The notes: generated by a model from the sequence alone, not told the origin. DNA of 64,000 nt from Streptomyces asoensis (GCF_016860545.1 NZ_BNEB01000002.1:930001-994000); one strand, 5' to 3'. Counted from the first letter of the stretch, positions 52,982-61,782 are shown. Numbers and translations are program-made.

Positions 52982-54070
52982 TCAGATCAGTCCGGCCCGG
53001 ACGCAGGCGGCCCGCAGCTCGGGGGTGCAGATCTGCCGGACGGTGTGCAGGCCGCTCTTGACCACCGTGTCCCGCATGTTGTCCGCGGTCACCGACACCG
53101 GGGTGAGCAGGACGGCGGAGACCGCCTTCCCGTCGTGCGTCGGCACCTCGGCGGTGGCCAGGCGGTCCAGGCGCTGCCCGCGGGCCGCGGCCACGGCCAT
53201 GGCGGCGCCGGCGTCGGCCTCCGGCGCGAACGGCTTGAAGACGGTCATGTACTGCTCGCCGCCGACGATGCGCCGCAGCGCCGAGAGTTCGGCGTCCTGT
53301 CCGGTGACCGGCGGCAGCGGGTCCACCTTGTTCGCCTTGAGGGCGGAGATGCTCCCGGCCGCGAGGCCGTCGTTGGCCGCGTAGACCCCGTCGATGGACT
53401 CGACGCCGAGCGCCGCGATTGCGCCGGCCATGTTCATGTGCGCCGCTTCCGTACGCCACTGGAGGGTGTCGTAGGCCTTGCCGATCTTCACCTTCGAGCC
53501 GAGCACCGACCGGGCACCCTCCTCGAACGACTTGGTGTTCGGGTCGCTGGGATCACCGTTCATCATGACGATCTCGGCGCCGGGCACCTTGTCGCCCATC
53601 GCCCGGAGCAGGGCCCGGCCCTGGAGCCTGCCGACCTCCACCCCGTCGAAGGAGACGTAACCCGAGATGGGCCCCTCGGCGAGCCGGTCGTAGGAGATGA
53701 CGGGGATGCCCGCCTCGCGCGCCTTGGTGACCGAGGGGCCCAGGGAGCGGGCGTCCACGGGCACGAGCACGATGGCGTCGACGCCCTTCGTGATCATCGA
53801 GTTCATCTGTTCCTGCTGGAGCGCCACATCACCCTTGGCGTTGGCGTGGTCGACCACGCACTCGGCGCACAGTTCGCCGATCCTCTTCTCCAGCAGGGGT
53901 CTGTCCTGGGTCTCCCAGCGGGCCGTGGTGGCGTCCGGCAGCAGCAGACCGATGCTCGGCCGGCCCTGCGTCCGCGGCTCGTCGCCGGTGTCCGCCCCGC
54001 AGGCCGCCAGGAGGACCGCGGTGCAGACCGCGGTCACCGCGGCGACCGTGTCCCGTGTACGGGCCTTCAT
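52982..54070 (-). CDS. XylF-like sugar-binding lipoprotein 1
   Basis: 362 residues. Lipoprotein signal with lipobox LLAAC (Cys ~24). Periplasmic-binding type 1 fold: PSIGLLLPDATTARWE, HANAKGDVALQQEQMNSMIT, GIPVISYDRLAEG, EIVMMNGDPSDPN, GVYAANDGLAAG and PPVTGQDAEL; these match XylF/ChvE-type sugar receptors. Its paralogue at 56540 shares most of these segments. It reads away from the phosphatase gene across 121 bases. The downstream permease is probably in the same transcript, but no ATPase is. Confidence 0.94.
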   Translation of the reverse strand: MKARTRDTVAAVTAVCTAVLLAACGADTGDEPRTQGRPSIGLLLPDATTARWETQDRPLLEKRIGELCAECVVDHANAKGDVALQQEQMNSMITKGVDAIVLVPVDARSLGPSVTKAREAGIPVISYDRLAEGPISGYVSFDGVEVGRLQGRALLRAMGDKVPGAEIVMMNGDPSDPNTKSFEEGARSVLGSKVKIGKAYDTLQWRTEAAHMNMAGAIAALGVESIDGVYAANDGLAAGSISALKANKVDPLPPVTGQDAELSALRRIVGGEQYMTVFKPFAPEADAGAAMAVAAARGQRLDRLATAEVPTHDGKAVSAVLLTPVSVTADNMRDTVVKSGLHTVRQICTPELRAACVRAGLI

Positions 54071-54191
54071 GGGTGGTACCTGCCGTAGACGACAATAAGG
54101 TGGGAATGTTCGATTGATCCGTCTATGCGATTCTGGTCGGTAGGTGCCCCGATCTCAACCTGTCGGCACCTGCGGCAGGACGGGAGGTACG

Positions 54192-56543
54192 GTGCGGACC
54201 TGCGTCGACCGGGCCCTGACCTTCGCCGGAGCCACACTGGCAGCGGTCTACGCACCCGGGGCCGGGACAAGGGAACTCCAGTTGGTCGACACGTCCGGAA
54301 AGGCTCCTTCCGGATCGGCGCCGCCGGAGCGCCTGCCCCTGTCCGAGGACTCGCCCGCGGCCCGCGCCTTCCGCACCGACCGCTCCCTGTGGCTGACCGC
54401 CGGCACCCCGCTCGGCGCGCTGCCCCTCGGCACCCGGGGCAGCAGGCTCGGCTGCCTCGTCGTCCTCGGGGCCTCCGCCGACGGCTTCGAGTCGGAGCAG
54501 CGCCACTTCTGGGAGCGGTACGCCGACGCCGTCGCCGCGCTCCTGCCGCCGGACGCCGGCCCGCCGCGGCCGACCCCGCTGCTGGACCCGGCCCTGCGCA
54601 GTCTGCGCGTCGGCTTCTTCGTCCTCTCCCCGGACACCGGACTGATCGAGGCCGACGACACCGTGCTCGAACTGGTCGGCATCACACCGGACGACTTCGA
54701 CGGCAAGGTCGACACCCTGCTCGCCCACGCCCTCCCCGAGGACATGCACGCCCTGATGTCGGTCCTCGAACTCGCCGCCGACCCCTTCGGCCGGCGCGAC
54801 CTGGAGTTCCGGGTCCGCGGCCCCACGGGGGAGATGCGCTGGCTCAGCCTGAGCTGCCGGGCGGAGGCCGACGGCGTGGACGGAGCGCAGCAGGTCCTCG
54901 GCGTGGTGACGGCCACCTCGGTCCTGCGGCGCGGGGGCGACGACGTCTCCAGGATCCAGTGGCTGACGGCGGCCCTCGACGACGCGGCCACGGTCCGTGA
55001 CGTCGGCCGCGTCGTCGTCGCCGCCCTGCGCGAACCGCTGGCCGCCGACCACGTCGCCGTCGCCGCGCTCCAGGACGACCGGGTCATGGTCACCGCGCTC
55101 GACCCGCCGCAGCCCGACGCGTGGCCGCAGGCGTGGCGCGGCGAGTGGCGCACGGAATGGCCCGAGGCGCCCCTGCGCGCCCTGCCCACCCTCCAGGCGG
55201 CCCTGGCGGACGGCCGGGTGGACCTGTGGCCCGCGGGAACCGACCTCGAGCCCGGTCTCGCCGGGATCGGCACCGGGGGACTGGCCGTCCTTCCGCTGCC
55301 CGCCAAGGGCCAGGTGGCCGGGGTGTGCCTGGTCGGCTGGGACAGGCCGCACGCGTTCGCGCCCGAGGAACGCTCCCTGCTCACCGCCACGGCCGCCCTC
55401 GTCGGCCAGGCACTCAAGCGCGCCCACGCGCACGACGCCGAGCAGGAACTCGCGACCATGCTCCAGCGCAGCCTGCTGCCCCGCCGGCTGCCCGAACTGC
55501 CCGGCGGGACGGCCGTCGCCCGCTATCTGCCCGCCCGGCGCGGACTCCAGGTGGGCGGCGACTGGTACGACGTGATCGCCCTGTCGGAGGACCGGGTCGC
55601 CCTGGTCATCGGGGACGTCCAGGGCCACAGCGCCGGAGCCGCGACGATCATGGGGCAGATGCGTACGGCGGTCCGCGCCTACGCCACCGAGGGCCATCCG
55701 CCCGACGTGGTCGTCTCGCACGCCAACCGGCTCCTCGTCGGCATGGAGACCGACCTCTTCGCCACCTGCTGCTACGCCGAACTCGACATGGAGGAGGGCA
55801 ACGTCCTCTTCGTCCGGGCCGGGCACCTCGCCCCCCTGCTGCGGCTGCCCGACGGCACCACCGAGGAGGTCGAGGTGGCGGGCGGCCCTCCGCTCGGCAT
55901 CCTGGCGGAGGCCGACTTCCCCATGACGGCCGTCGAACTGGCCCCCGGCACGGTCCTCGCCCTGGTCACCGACGGGCTGGTCGAGGCCTCCGACCTGCCG
56001 CTCGACGAGGGCATGCGCCGCACCCGCGTCGCGCTCGCCGCGGCCGACCCCGCCGACCCGGGCCGGATGGCCGACGCCCTCCTCGGCGACGCCGGCCGCC
56101 GGGAGGACGACGTGGCGGTGCTCCTGCTGCGCTACGACGGCATGAAGACCCGGCCGGTCAAGGTCGGCTGGATGGTGTGGCGGCTGCCCGACGCCGTCAT
56201 GCACGCCCGCCGCTTCACCGCCCGCACACTGCGTCGCTGGAAGGTCCCCGAGGCGGCCGACGCGGTGCTGCTCGTGGTCTCCGAACTCGTCACCAACGCG
56301 CTGGTGCACACCCAGGGCCCGGTGCGCCTGGACCTGATCCTGCGCGGCGACCGGGTACGGGTCTGCGTCAGCGACTCCTCGCCGCGCGCGCCCGCCAAAC
56401 CGGTGATCGTGGACTGGGAGTCGACCGGCGGCCGGGGATTGCTGCTGGTCGAGGCGATGTCGGACTCCTTCGGCTCCGTGCCCGTGGCCGGCGGCAAACA
56501 GGTGTGGAGCGAGATCACCGTACCGGGAGGAGGCGCACCGTGA
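54192..56543 (+). CDS. GAF-PAS-GAF-PP2C-HATPase regulator (SpoIIE/RsbU-type phosphatase)
   Basis: 783 residues from GTG 54192, which has GGGAGG 5 bases upstream; an in-frame GTG at 54144 lacks a site. GAF-like region (~1-125), PAS (~135-260: LRVGFFVLSPDTGLIEADD, LEFRVRGPTGEMRWLSL), second GAF (~270-410), PP2C phosphatase (~425-640: GGDWYDVIAL, IGDVQGHSAGAA, VRAGHLAPLL, VTDGLVEASD, EDDVAVLL) and a C-terminal RsbW-like ATPase (SELVTNALVHTQ, GGRGLLLVEAM). No membrane helix. It is expected to dephosphorylate an anti-anti-sigma factor and rephosphorylate through the ATPase. The stop overlaps the start of a sugar-binding lipoprotein gene (GTGA). Confidence 0.94.
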   Translation: MRTCVDRALTFAGATLAAVYAPGAGTRELQLVDTSGKAPSGSAPPERLPLSEDSPAARAFRTDRSLWLTAGTPLGALPLGTRGSRLGCLVVLGASADGFESEQRHFWERYADAVAALLPPDAGPPRPTPLLDPALRSLRVGFFVLSPDTGLIEADDTVLELVGITPDDFDGKVDTLLAHALPEDMHALMSVLELAADPFGRRDLEFRVRGPTGEMRWLSLSCRAEADGVDGAQQVLGVVTATSVLRRGGDDVSRIQWLTAALDDAATVRDVGRVVVAALREPLAADHVAVAALQDDRVMVTALDPPQPDAWPQAWRGEWRTEWPEAPLRALPTLQAALADGRVDLWPAGTDLEPGLAGIGTGGLAVLPLPAKGQVAGVCLVGWDRPHAFAPEERSLLTATAALVGQALKRAHAHDAEQELATMLQRSLLPRRLPELPGGTAVARYLPARRGLQVGGDWYDVIALSEDRVALVIGDVQGHSAGAATIMGQMRTAVRAYATEGHPPDVVVSHANRLLVGMETDLFATCCYAELDMEEGNVLFVRAGHLAPLLRLPDGTTEEVEVAGGPPLGILAEADFPMTAVELAPGTVLALVTDGLVEASDLPLDEGMRRTRVALAAADPADPGRMADALLGDAGRREDDVAVLLLRYDGMKTRPVKVGWMVWRLPDAVMHARRFTARTLRRWKVPEAADAVLLVVSELVTNALVHTQGPVRLDLILRGDRVRVCVSDSSPRAPAKPVIVDWESTGGRGLLLVEAMSDSFGSVPVAGGKQVWSEITVPGGGAP

Positions 56544-57640
56544 GGACCGGCCGCGGGCCCGTCGTCGCGGTGCTCGCCGCGGCGCTCCTGACGGCACCCC
56601 TCGCCTCCTGCGGCTCCGGCGAGGAACCGGACCGGGAGGGCTTCACCGTCGGCCTGCTGCTGCCGAGCCGCGCGGTGCCCCGCTGGGAACACGCCGACCG
56701 GCCGCTCATCGAGGCCCAGGTGAAGAAGCTGTGCCCCGGCTGCCGGGTGGAGTACGCCAACGCCGAGAACGACGTCACCCGGCAGCGGGAGCAGATGATC
56801 TCCATGGTCACCAAGGGGGCCGAGGTCCTGATCCTCGATGCCGCCGACACCCGGGCGCTGCGCTCCTCCATCCAGGAGGCCCGCCGGGCGGGCGTGCCGG
56901 TCATCGCCTACGACCGCCTCGCCGAGGGCCCGATCACCGGCTACGTCGGGTTCGACGGCATCCAGGTCGGCAGGCTCCAGGGGGAGGCGCTGCTGCGGGC
57001 CATGGAGCGGCGCACCGGGAGCGGCGACGCGGACGTCGTCATGATGAACGGCGATCCGACCAGCCCGAACGCCGACTCGTACCGCAAGGGCGCGCTCTCC
57101 GAGCTCGATGGCGAGGTCCGCATCGCCCGCGCCTACAACACGCTCGACTGGAGCACCCAGAACGCCCACACCAACATGTCCGCCGCCGTCGCGGCCCTCG
57201 GCCCGGACGGGATCGACGGGGTGCTGGCGGCCAACGACAACATCGCCGCGGGCGTCATCGCCGCGCTCAAGAGCGCCGGGGTCACGAAGATCCCGCCCGT
57301 CACCGGCCAGGACGCCGACCTGGACGCGGTGCGGCGGATCGTCACCGGCGAGCAGTACATGACGGTCTACAAGCCGTTCGTGAAGGAGGCCGCCGCGGTG
57401 GCCGAGATGGCCGTCGCCGTGGGGCGGGGCGAGGACGCCGGCGACACCGCCACGACGACCGTCGACAGCCCCACCCACAAGCGCATCCCCGCGGTGCTGC
57501 TCCAGCCGACCGCGGTGACGGCCCGGGACATCCGGCGGACCCTGATCGACGGCGGCCTGTACACCACGGGCCAGATCTGCACCCGTGAGCTCAGGGCCGC
57601 CTGCGACCGGGCCGGGATCACCTCCGGGCCCGGCGGGTGA
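56540..57640 (+). CDS. XylF-like sugar-binding lipoprotein 2, coupled to the phosphatase
   Basis: 366 residues from GTG 56540, overlapping the phosphatase stop. Lipobox LASC (Cys ~24). Same fold and many identical blocks as the paralogue at 52982 (YDRLAEGPITGYVGFDG, QVGRLQGEALLRAM, VVMMNGDP, ITGEQYMTVYKPF-type segments, and a C-terminal QICTRELRAACDRAGI). It binds a sugar outside the membrane by family. Being co-translated with a cytosolic phosphatase and lacking transporter genes, it may serve sensing rather than uptake; a membrane link between them is not evident in the window. Confidence 0.94.
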   Translation: MRTGRGPVVAVLAAALLTAPLASCGSGEEPDREGFTVGLLLPSRAVPRWEHADRPLIEAQVKKLCPGCRVEYANAENDVTRQREQMISMVTKGAEVLILDAADTRALRSSIQEARRAGVPVIAYDRLAEGPITGYVGFDGIQVGRLQGEALLRAMERRTGSGDADVVMMNGDPTSPNADSYRKGALSELDGEVRIARAYNTLDWSTQNAHTNMSAAVAALGPDGIDGVLAANDNIAAGVIAALKSAGVTKIPPVTGQDADLDAVRRIVTGEQYMTVYKPFVKEAAAVAEMAVAVGRGEDAGDTATTTVDSPTHKRIPAVLLQPTAVTARDIRRTLIDGGLYTTGQICTRELRAACDRAGITSGPGG

Positions 57641-57655
57641 ACGGCCCGCGGATCC

Positions 57656-57946
57656 TCAGTGCCGGTACGGCTGCTGCTGCGGCGAGCCGTACGCCGGGGC
57701 GCCGGGGCCGCCCGTGCCCTGCGCCAGGAGCTGGTCGGCCTGCTCCTTGGTCACCTTCTGCTCCGCGCCGCAGAAGGTGCACTGGGTCGCGTACTTCGTG
57801 GAGACCGGGAACAGGGGCACGAAGAACAGCGTGAACTTCGTGACGCGCTTGCGGAGCGTGTGGGCGGCGGGGTTGCCGCAGCGGCCGCACACGAGGGTCA
57901 GTATCGCCAGCTGGTAGAGGTACCCCTTGGTGCCGAAAATGATCAC
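57656..57946 (-). CDS. Zinc-ribbon protein
   Basis: 96 residues from GTG 57946 (GGAAGGAA site). VIIFGTKGYLYQLA..., then CGRCGNPAAH and CTFCGAEQKV form a two-knuckle zinc ribbon (four Cys) around a hydrophobic basic segment, followed by a Gln/Gly/Pro-rich tail. This small protein type is frequent in Streptomyces; function unknown. It ends 15 bases from the convergent binding-protein gene. Confidence 0.85.
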   Translation of the reverse strand: MIIFGTKGYLYQLAILTLVCGRCGNPAAHTLRKRVTKFTLFFVPLFPVSTKYATQCTFCGAEQKVTKEQADQLLAQGTGGPGAPAYGSPQQQPYRH

Positions 57947-57970
57947 GCTGTGTTTCCTTCCGGGTGAGTT

Positions 57971-58015
57971 TCCGTCCGGCCGGATGCCGTCCGTTCGGAT
58001 ACCGTCCGTTCGGAT
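57971..58015 (+). repeat. Three 15-bp direct repeats in a promoter region
   Basis: Units at 57971, 57986 and 58001. The second and third are identical except for the first base (CCGTCCGTTCGGAT core); the first has GGC in place of GTT. They lie 25-69 bases upstream of the zinc-ribbon gene and ~210 upstream of the propeller gene, so they could be iterated operator sites. Confidence 0.6.
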
Positions 58016-58226
58016 GGTCGGACGATCCGATCGGCGGACCGGCGCCGGTCGCACCGCACAGTCTGACCCATCGCCGGGCCGACGGGGTGAGCGCCAGGCG
58101 GGTCCATGCCCTGGGCCACGCGGGCGACCCCCCGGCCATGACTGCGACCGCCGCCGCGGGACCGGCGTGATGGTCGTCTGGCCGCCGCACGGCGGCGTTC
58201 CCGGCTTCCCCGCAAGGAAGGGTCCC

Positions 58227-59207
58227 ATGCCCCGAGTCCCCCGCTCGGCGGGTATCACCGCCGCAGCCCTCGCCCTGGCCCTGTTCGCCTCGGCCCCTGC
58301 CGTGGGAGATGCTCCGGTCGTCTCCGATCCGAGCGTCCTCGCCCACTTCGACCTCGCCAAGGGGGAGAGCCCCGAGAACATCGCGCTCGCCTCCGACGGT
58401 TCCGCCTACCTGACGCTGTCCTCCGCCCGGCAGGTGGTCAGGATCGACCGCACGGGCCGCAAGCGGGTCCTCGCGACGCTGCCCGCCGTCGCCGACCCGC
58501 ACACCCCGATCGTCGGCGCGGCCGTCGTCCTCGGCATCGCGCGCGCCCGCAACGGCACCCTGTTCGTCAACTACGCCACCGGTACCGGCGCCACCGGCAT
58601 CTGGCGGGTGCCCGCCCGCGGCGGCACGGCCCGGCAGATCGCGCAGCTGCCGGCGGACGGCTTCCCCAACGGCCTGGCCCTCGACGAGCGCAGAGGCGTG
58701 CTCTACGCCGCCGACTCGGTGCGGGGCGTCGTCTGGCGCGTCCCGCGGACCGGTGGCAGGCCGACGGCCTGGGCGGCCGGAGCCGCGCTGGAGGCCCGCA
58801 ACCCGCGACCCGCGGCCCGCGTCGGAGTCAACGGACTCCGGTTCCACCGCGGTGCCGTGTGGGTGTCCAACACCAACGCGGGGACGCTGCTGCGCATCCG
58901 CGTGCGGAACAACGGTTCGGCCGCGGCGATCGAGACCCGGGCGACCAAGCTGTACGCCATCGACGACTTCGCGTTCGTCGAGCGCCACCGCGACACCGCC
59001 CTCGCCGCACTGACCGGCGGCAGCGAGGTCGTGCTGGTCCGCCCGGACGGCACCCGTCAGGTGGTCCTCGCCCGCAAGGACGGGCTGTCCAACCCGACCG
59101 CCGTGGCCGTGCGCGGCCGGACCGCGTACGTACCGAGCGCGGCCTACTTCACCCAGCAGGACCCGAACCTGCTGGTGGCGCGCGTGGACCAGCGCGACCG
59201 CGGCTAG
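58227..59207 (+). CDS. Secreted beta-propeller (SMP-30/NHL-like) protein
   Basis: 326 residues from ATG 58227 (AAGGAAGG site). Sec signal ~1-27 (ASAPAVGDA). Repeats of the type ENIALASDGSAYLTLSSARQVVRID, GIARARNGTLFVNYATG, GLALDERRGVLYAADSVRG and GLRFHRGAVWVSNTNAG fit a six-bladed propeller of the SMP-30/NHL kind. Metal-binding lactonase residues are not clearly conserved, so catalytic or binding roles remain open. A 19-bp terminator stem follows. Confidence 0.85.
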   Translation: MPRVPRSAGITAAALALALFASAPAVGDAPVVSDPSVLAHFDLAKGESPENIALASDGSAYLTLSSARQVVRIDRTGRKRVLATLPAVADPHTPIVGAAVVLGIARARNGTLFVNYATGTGATGIWRVPARGGTARQIAQLPADGFPNGLALDERRGVLYAADSVRGVVWRVPRTGGRPTAWAAGAALEARNPRPAARVGVNGLRFHRGAVWVSNTNAGTLLRIRVRNNGSAAAIETRATKLYAIDDFAFVERHRDTALAALTGGSEVVLVRPDGTRQVVLARKDGLSNPTAVAVRGRTAYVPSAAYFTQQDPNLLVARVDQRDRG

Positions 59208-59230
59208 CCGCACAGCGGCACAGCCGCACA

Positions 59231-59274
59231 GCCGTCCGGCCCCGTACCCGCACCGGGGTACGGGGCCGGACGGC
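59231..59274. terminator. Bidirectional 19-bp terminator stem
   Basis: A perfect 19-bp inverted repeat (59231-59249 with 59256-59274, GCCGTCCGGCCCCGTACCC and its complement) with a 6-base loop, between the propeller gene and the convergent LuxR gene. Confidence 0.92.
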
Positions 59275-59326
59275 GTCGGGGGCCGGACTTCGGAGGGCCG
59301 GAGTTCTGGGCGGCGGGCCGACGACG

Positions 59327-60043
59327 TCAGGCCGCCGGGCGGACCAGGCCGTACTCGTAGGCGAAGGCGACCGCCTGGACCCGGGCCCGGGCGCCGATCT
59401 TGGCCAGGATGTGGCTGACGTGGGACTTCACGGTGGTGGGGGCGATGGACAGCCGGGTGGCGATCTCCGCGTTGGACCACCCGGAGGCCACCGCGACGAG
59501 GACGTCGCGCTCGCGCTCGGTGAAGGCGGCGCGTCCGGGTGCCCGCCCGCCGGGTCGCCGGGGGTGCTCGTGGCGGACGGTCTCGATGAGCGCACGCGTC
59601 AGTCCGGGCGTGATGACGGCGTCCCCGGCGGCCACGACCCGCACGGCCGCGGTCAGTTCACGGGGCGTCGCGTCCTGGAGGAGGAATCCGCCCGCTCCCG
59701 CGCGCAGCGCGGCGTAGGCATGGCCCTCGTGGCCGGTGGAGGCCAGCACCAGGATCCGCGGGGGTCGCCCGGCCGGACCCTCGGGGCCGGGTGGCGGGGC
59801 GGGCCGCGCGGGGTGTGCCGGGGCCGCGGGGTGGGCGATGCGCCGGATGGTCCCGAGGTCGTCCGTACCGGGGCCGACGCCGCCCAGCAGGACGACGTCC
59901 GGCCGCAGCGCGGCGCTCAGCGCGACGGCTTCGGCCCCGCTCGCCGTGTCGCCCACGACGGTCAGATCGGGCTCGGCGGCCAGGAGCATGCGCAGGCCGA
60001 CGCGTTGGAGGGACTGGTCGTTCACGATGAGTACGGAGGCCAT
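59327..60043 (-). CDS. LuxR-type response regulator with degenerate receiver
   Basis: 238 residues from ATG 60043, which has GGAG 9 bases upstream; an ATG at 60058 lacks a site. The receiver keeps the early acidic Asp (VNDQSL), but the phospho-acceptor position reads PDVVLLGGVG (Gly54 instead of Asp) and the conserved Lys is Gln123 (FLLQDA). A Pro/Ala-rich insert at 72-95 interrupts it. The LuxR helix-turn-helix (TERERDVLVAVASGWSNAEIA, then RLSIAPTTVKSHVSHILAKI) is intact. It should bind DNA without classical phosphorylation. No kinase gene is adjacent. Two LacI-type palindromes lie upstream. Confidence 0.92.
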   Translation of the reverse strand: MASVLIVNDQSLQRVGLRMLLAAEPDLTVVGDTASGAEAVALSAALRPDVVLLGGVGPGTDDLGTIRRIAHPAAPAHPARPAPPPGPEGPAGRPPRILVLASTGHEGHAYAALRAGAGGFLLQDATPRELTAAVRVVAAGDAVITPGLTRALIETVRHEHPRRPGGRAPGRAAFTERERDVLVAVASGWSNAEIATRLSIAPTTVKSHVSHILAKIGARARVQAVAFAYEYGLVRPAA

Positions 60044-60081
60044 GGCTTCGTTCTCCATGCGGTGGGGGAGTACGCCTCACA

Positions 60082-60102
60082 TGAACGAAACGGTTTCGTT
60101 CA
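60082..60102. promoter_or_regulatory. 21-bp perfect palindrome (LacI-type operator candidate)
   Basis: TGAACGAAAC-G-GTTTCGTTCA, 10-bp arms around one base, 38 bases upstream of the LuxR start codon. The GAAACGGTTTC core is typical of LacI-family operators. Confidence 0.65.
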
Positions 60103-60133
60103 GTTGCTTGTCAGCGTAGCCCTCCGGGCATCG

Positions 60134-60149
60134 AAACGGAAGCGTTTCC
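60134..60149. promoter_or_regulatory. Second LacI-type palindrome
   Basis: GAAACG-GAAG-CGTTTC, 6-bp arms around 4 bases, 50 bases beyond the first (centre to centre). It could act with it as a paired operator. Confidence 0.5.
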
Positions 60150-60265
60150 TTGTGGCTCGGGTCACACCCCGGGGCGCGCCGTCACGGACGCACAGGGGTG
60201 CGCCCGGGGGTGCACTCGGGGGTGCCCCGGGAGGGCCGGTCGCCGTCTCCCGGGGTGTCCCTTCG

Positions 60266-61639
60266 CTACGCCCAGCAGCCGTTCACGGTCGCCGCCAGGC
60301 CGTCCATGGCGTCCTTGATGTCGCTCGGGTTGGCCGTGGAGTCGTTCTCGATGAAGGCGAACACCTTCCACCTGCCGTCCTTGCCCTGGGTCAGACCGCT
60401 CAGCGCGATGGCCCCGGTGAGGGTGCCGGTCTTCGCGTGCACCTTGCCGACCGCGCACCGGGAGTTCACGTCGTCGAAGCGGCCCCACTCCGGACCGAGC
60501 GTGCTGCCGGCCTCCCCGGAGACGGGCAGCCCGTCCAGGATGGAGCCCAGGGTGGCGGAGTTGCGGGGCTGCGTCAGCAGTTCCAGGATCTCCGCGAGCG
60601 TGGCGGCCGGGATGCGGTTGGCCCGCGACAGGCCGCTGCCGTCGTGGATCACGAAGTTGTCGAGCGGGACGCCGTACCGGGTGCTCAGTACCTGGCGCAC
60701 GACGTCCGTGCCGCCCTCGAAGGTGGCCGGGCGGCCCGCGGCGAGGGCGGTCGTCCGCAGCAGGGTCTCGGCGATGTTGTTGTCGCTGACCTTGATCATC
60801 GTGTGGACGATGTCCGACAGTGGTGCCGACAGGTGCCGGGCCACGGGGAAGGCGCCGGGGTCCGCTTGCGCGCGGGTCACGGCGCCGTCGACGGTGACCC
60901 CGGCCGCGGCCAGCTGCCGGGCGAAGGCCTGTCCGGCGTCGATCGAGGTGTCCTGGACGCCGTGGCCGTCGACGACGAGGGCGCGCACCGGAGCGACGGA
61001 GTCCGGGTAGTAGCCGGTGTTCCAGCCCTCCGCCAGGGCCGGTTCGCCGAAGAGGCTGTCGTCCACCGCGACCTTCACCGTCGTCAGCCCCGCGGCCTTG
61101 AGCCCGGCGACCGCGGTCCTCGCCAGTTCGGCGAGGTCGGCGCCGGTCAGGGTGCGGTCGCCGCCGCCCACCAGGGTGAGGGTGCCGTTCCCGTACACGA
61201 CCCGGGTGGTGAACCTGTGGTCCGGGCCGAGCACCGTCAGGGCGGCGGTCGCCGTGGCGAGCTTGGTGTTGGACGCCGGCATCAGCGCGGTCGCCCCGTC
61301 GTGGTCCCACAGGGTGGTGTCGGAATCCGGGTCGAGGACGACCCCGCCGACCTTGGAGCCCAGCCGGGCGTCGACGACCCGGGCCTCGAGGTTGGCGACC
61401 ATCTGCCGGTCGTCCGCGCCGAGCGTCCGGCCCGCCGTGGGGTTCCCGGCCGTCGTGCCGGTGGGGTTGCCGGCGGCGAACGCCGAGGGGCCGGCCAGTG
61501 CGGCCGACGTGACGGGCAGGGCCAGCGCGAGCACGAGCGCCCGCCGCAGAGCGGTACCGCCGGGCCCGGTCCCGCGGTGCCGGCGCCGACCGCCCGGGAC
61601 GAGGGGACGCTCGGGCAAGGACGCCGTCATATCGGTCAT
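60266..61639 (-). CDS. dacB: D-alanyl-D-alanine carboxypeptidase/endopeptidase (PBP4/DacB type)
   Basis: 457 residues from ATG 61639; ATG 61630 is also possible. Long basic N terminus, Sec signal helix (~33-56), then the peptidase S13 fold with the three active-site motifs: SNTK (Ser123-Lys126) in LMPASNTKLATA, SDN in IKVSDNNIAETLL and KTG in VHAKTGTLTGA. An insertion domain lies between motifs 1 and 2 as in class C type-A PBPs. It trims peptidoglycan peptides outside the membrane. Monocistronic by spacing. Confidence 0.95.
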   Translation of the reverse strand: MTDMTASLPERPLVPGGRRRHRGTGPGGTALRRALVLALALPVTSAALAGPSAFAAGNPTGTTAGNPTAGRTLGADDRQMVANLEARVVDARLGSKVGGVVLDPDSDTTLWDHDGATALMPASNTKLATATAALTVLGPDHRFTTRVVYGNGTLTLVGGGDRTLTGADLAELARTAVAGLKAAGLTTVKVAVDDSLFGEPALAEGWNTGYYPDSVAPVRALVVDGHGVQDTSIDAGQAFARQLAAAGVTVDGAVTRAQADPGAFPVARHLSAPLSDIVHTMIKVSDNNIAETLLRTTALAAGRPATFEGGTDVVRQVLSTRYGVPLDNFVIHDGSGLSRANRIPAATLAEILELLTQPRNSATLGSILDGLPVSGEAGSTLGPEWGRFDDVNSRCAVGKVHAKTGTLTGAIALSGLTQGKDGRWKVFAFIENDSTANPSDIKDAMDGLAATVNGCWA

Positions 61640-61725
61640 GAGGTATCTCAGGACTTTCGTGTGGGGGGTGCGCGAAAGAATTCGGGCGCACCTTATCACC
61701 CGTCATATTTGTCCCGGGCGGGCGA

Positions 61726-61772
61726 GGCCGGGAATTGACGGGAGTTCAACAGCCGTCAATTCCGGGCCTTTT
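61726..61772. terminator. Hairpin downstream of the 61783 gene
   Basis: A 16-bp stem with one mismatch (61726-61741 against 61753-61768, GGAATTGACGG core) and an 11-base loop, 14 bases after the stop of the minus-strand gene. On the plus strand it is followed by TTTT. Confidence 0.75.
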
Positions 61773-61782
61773 CACCGCGAAT

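Noticed and set aside
59327..60058. Start of the LuxR regulator at ATG 60058
   Set aside because: The ATG at 60043 has GGAG at a usable distance and begins directly with the receiver strand; 60058 has no ribosome site.
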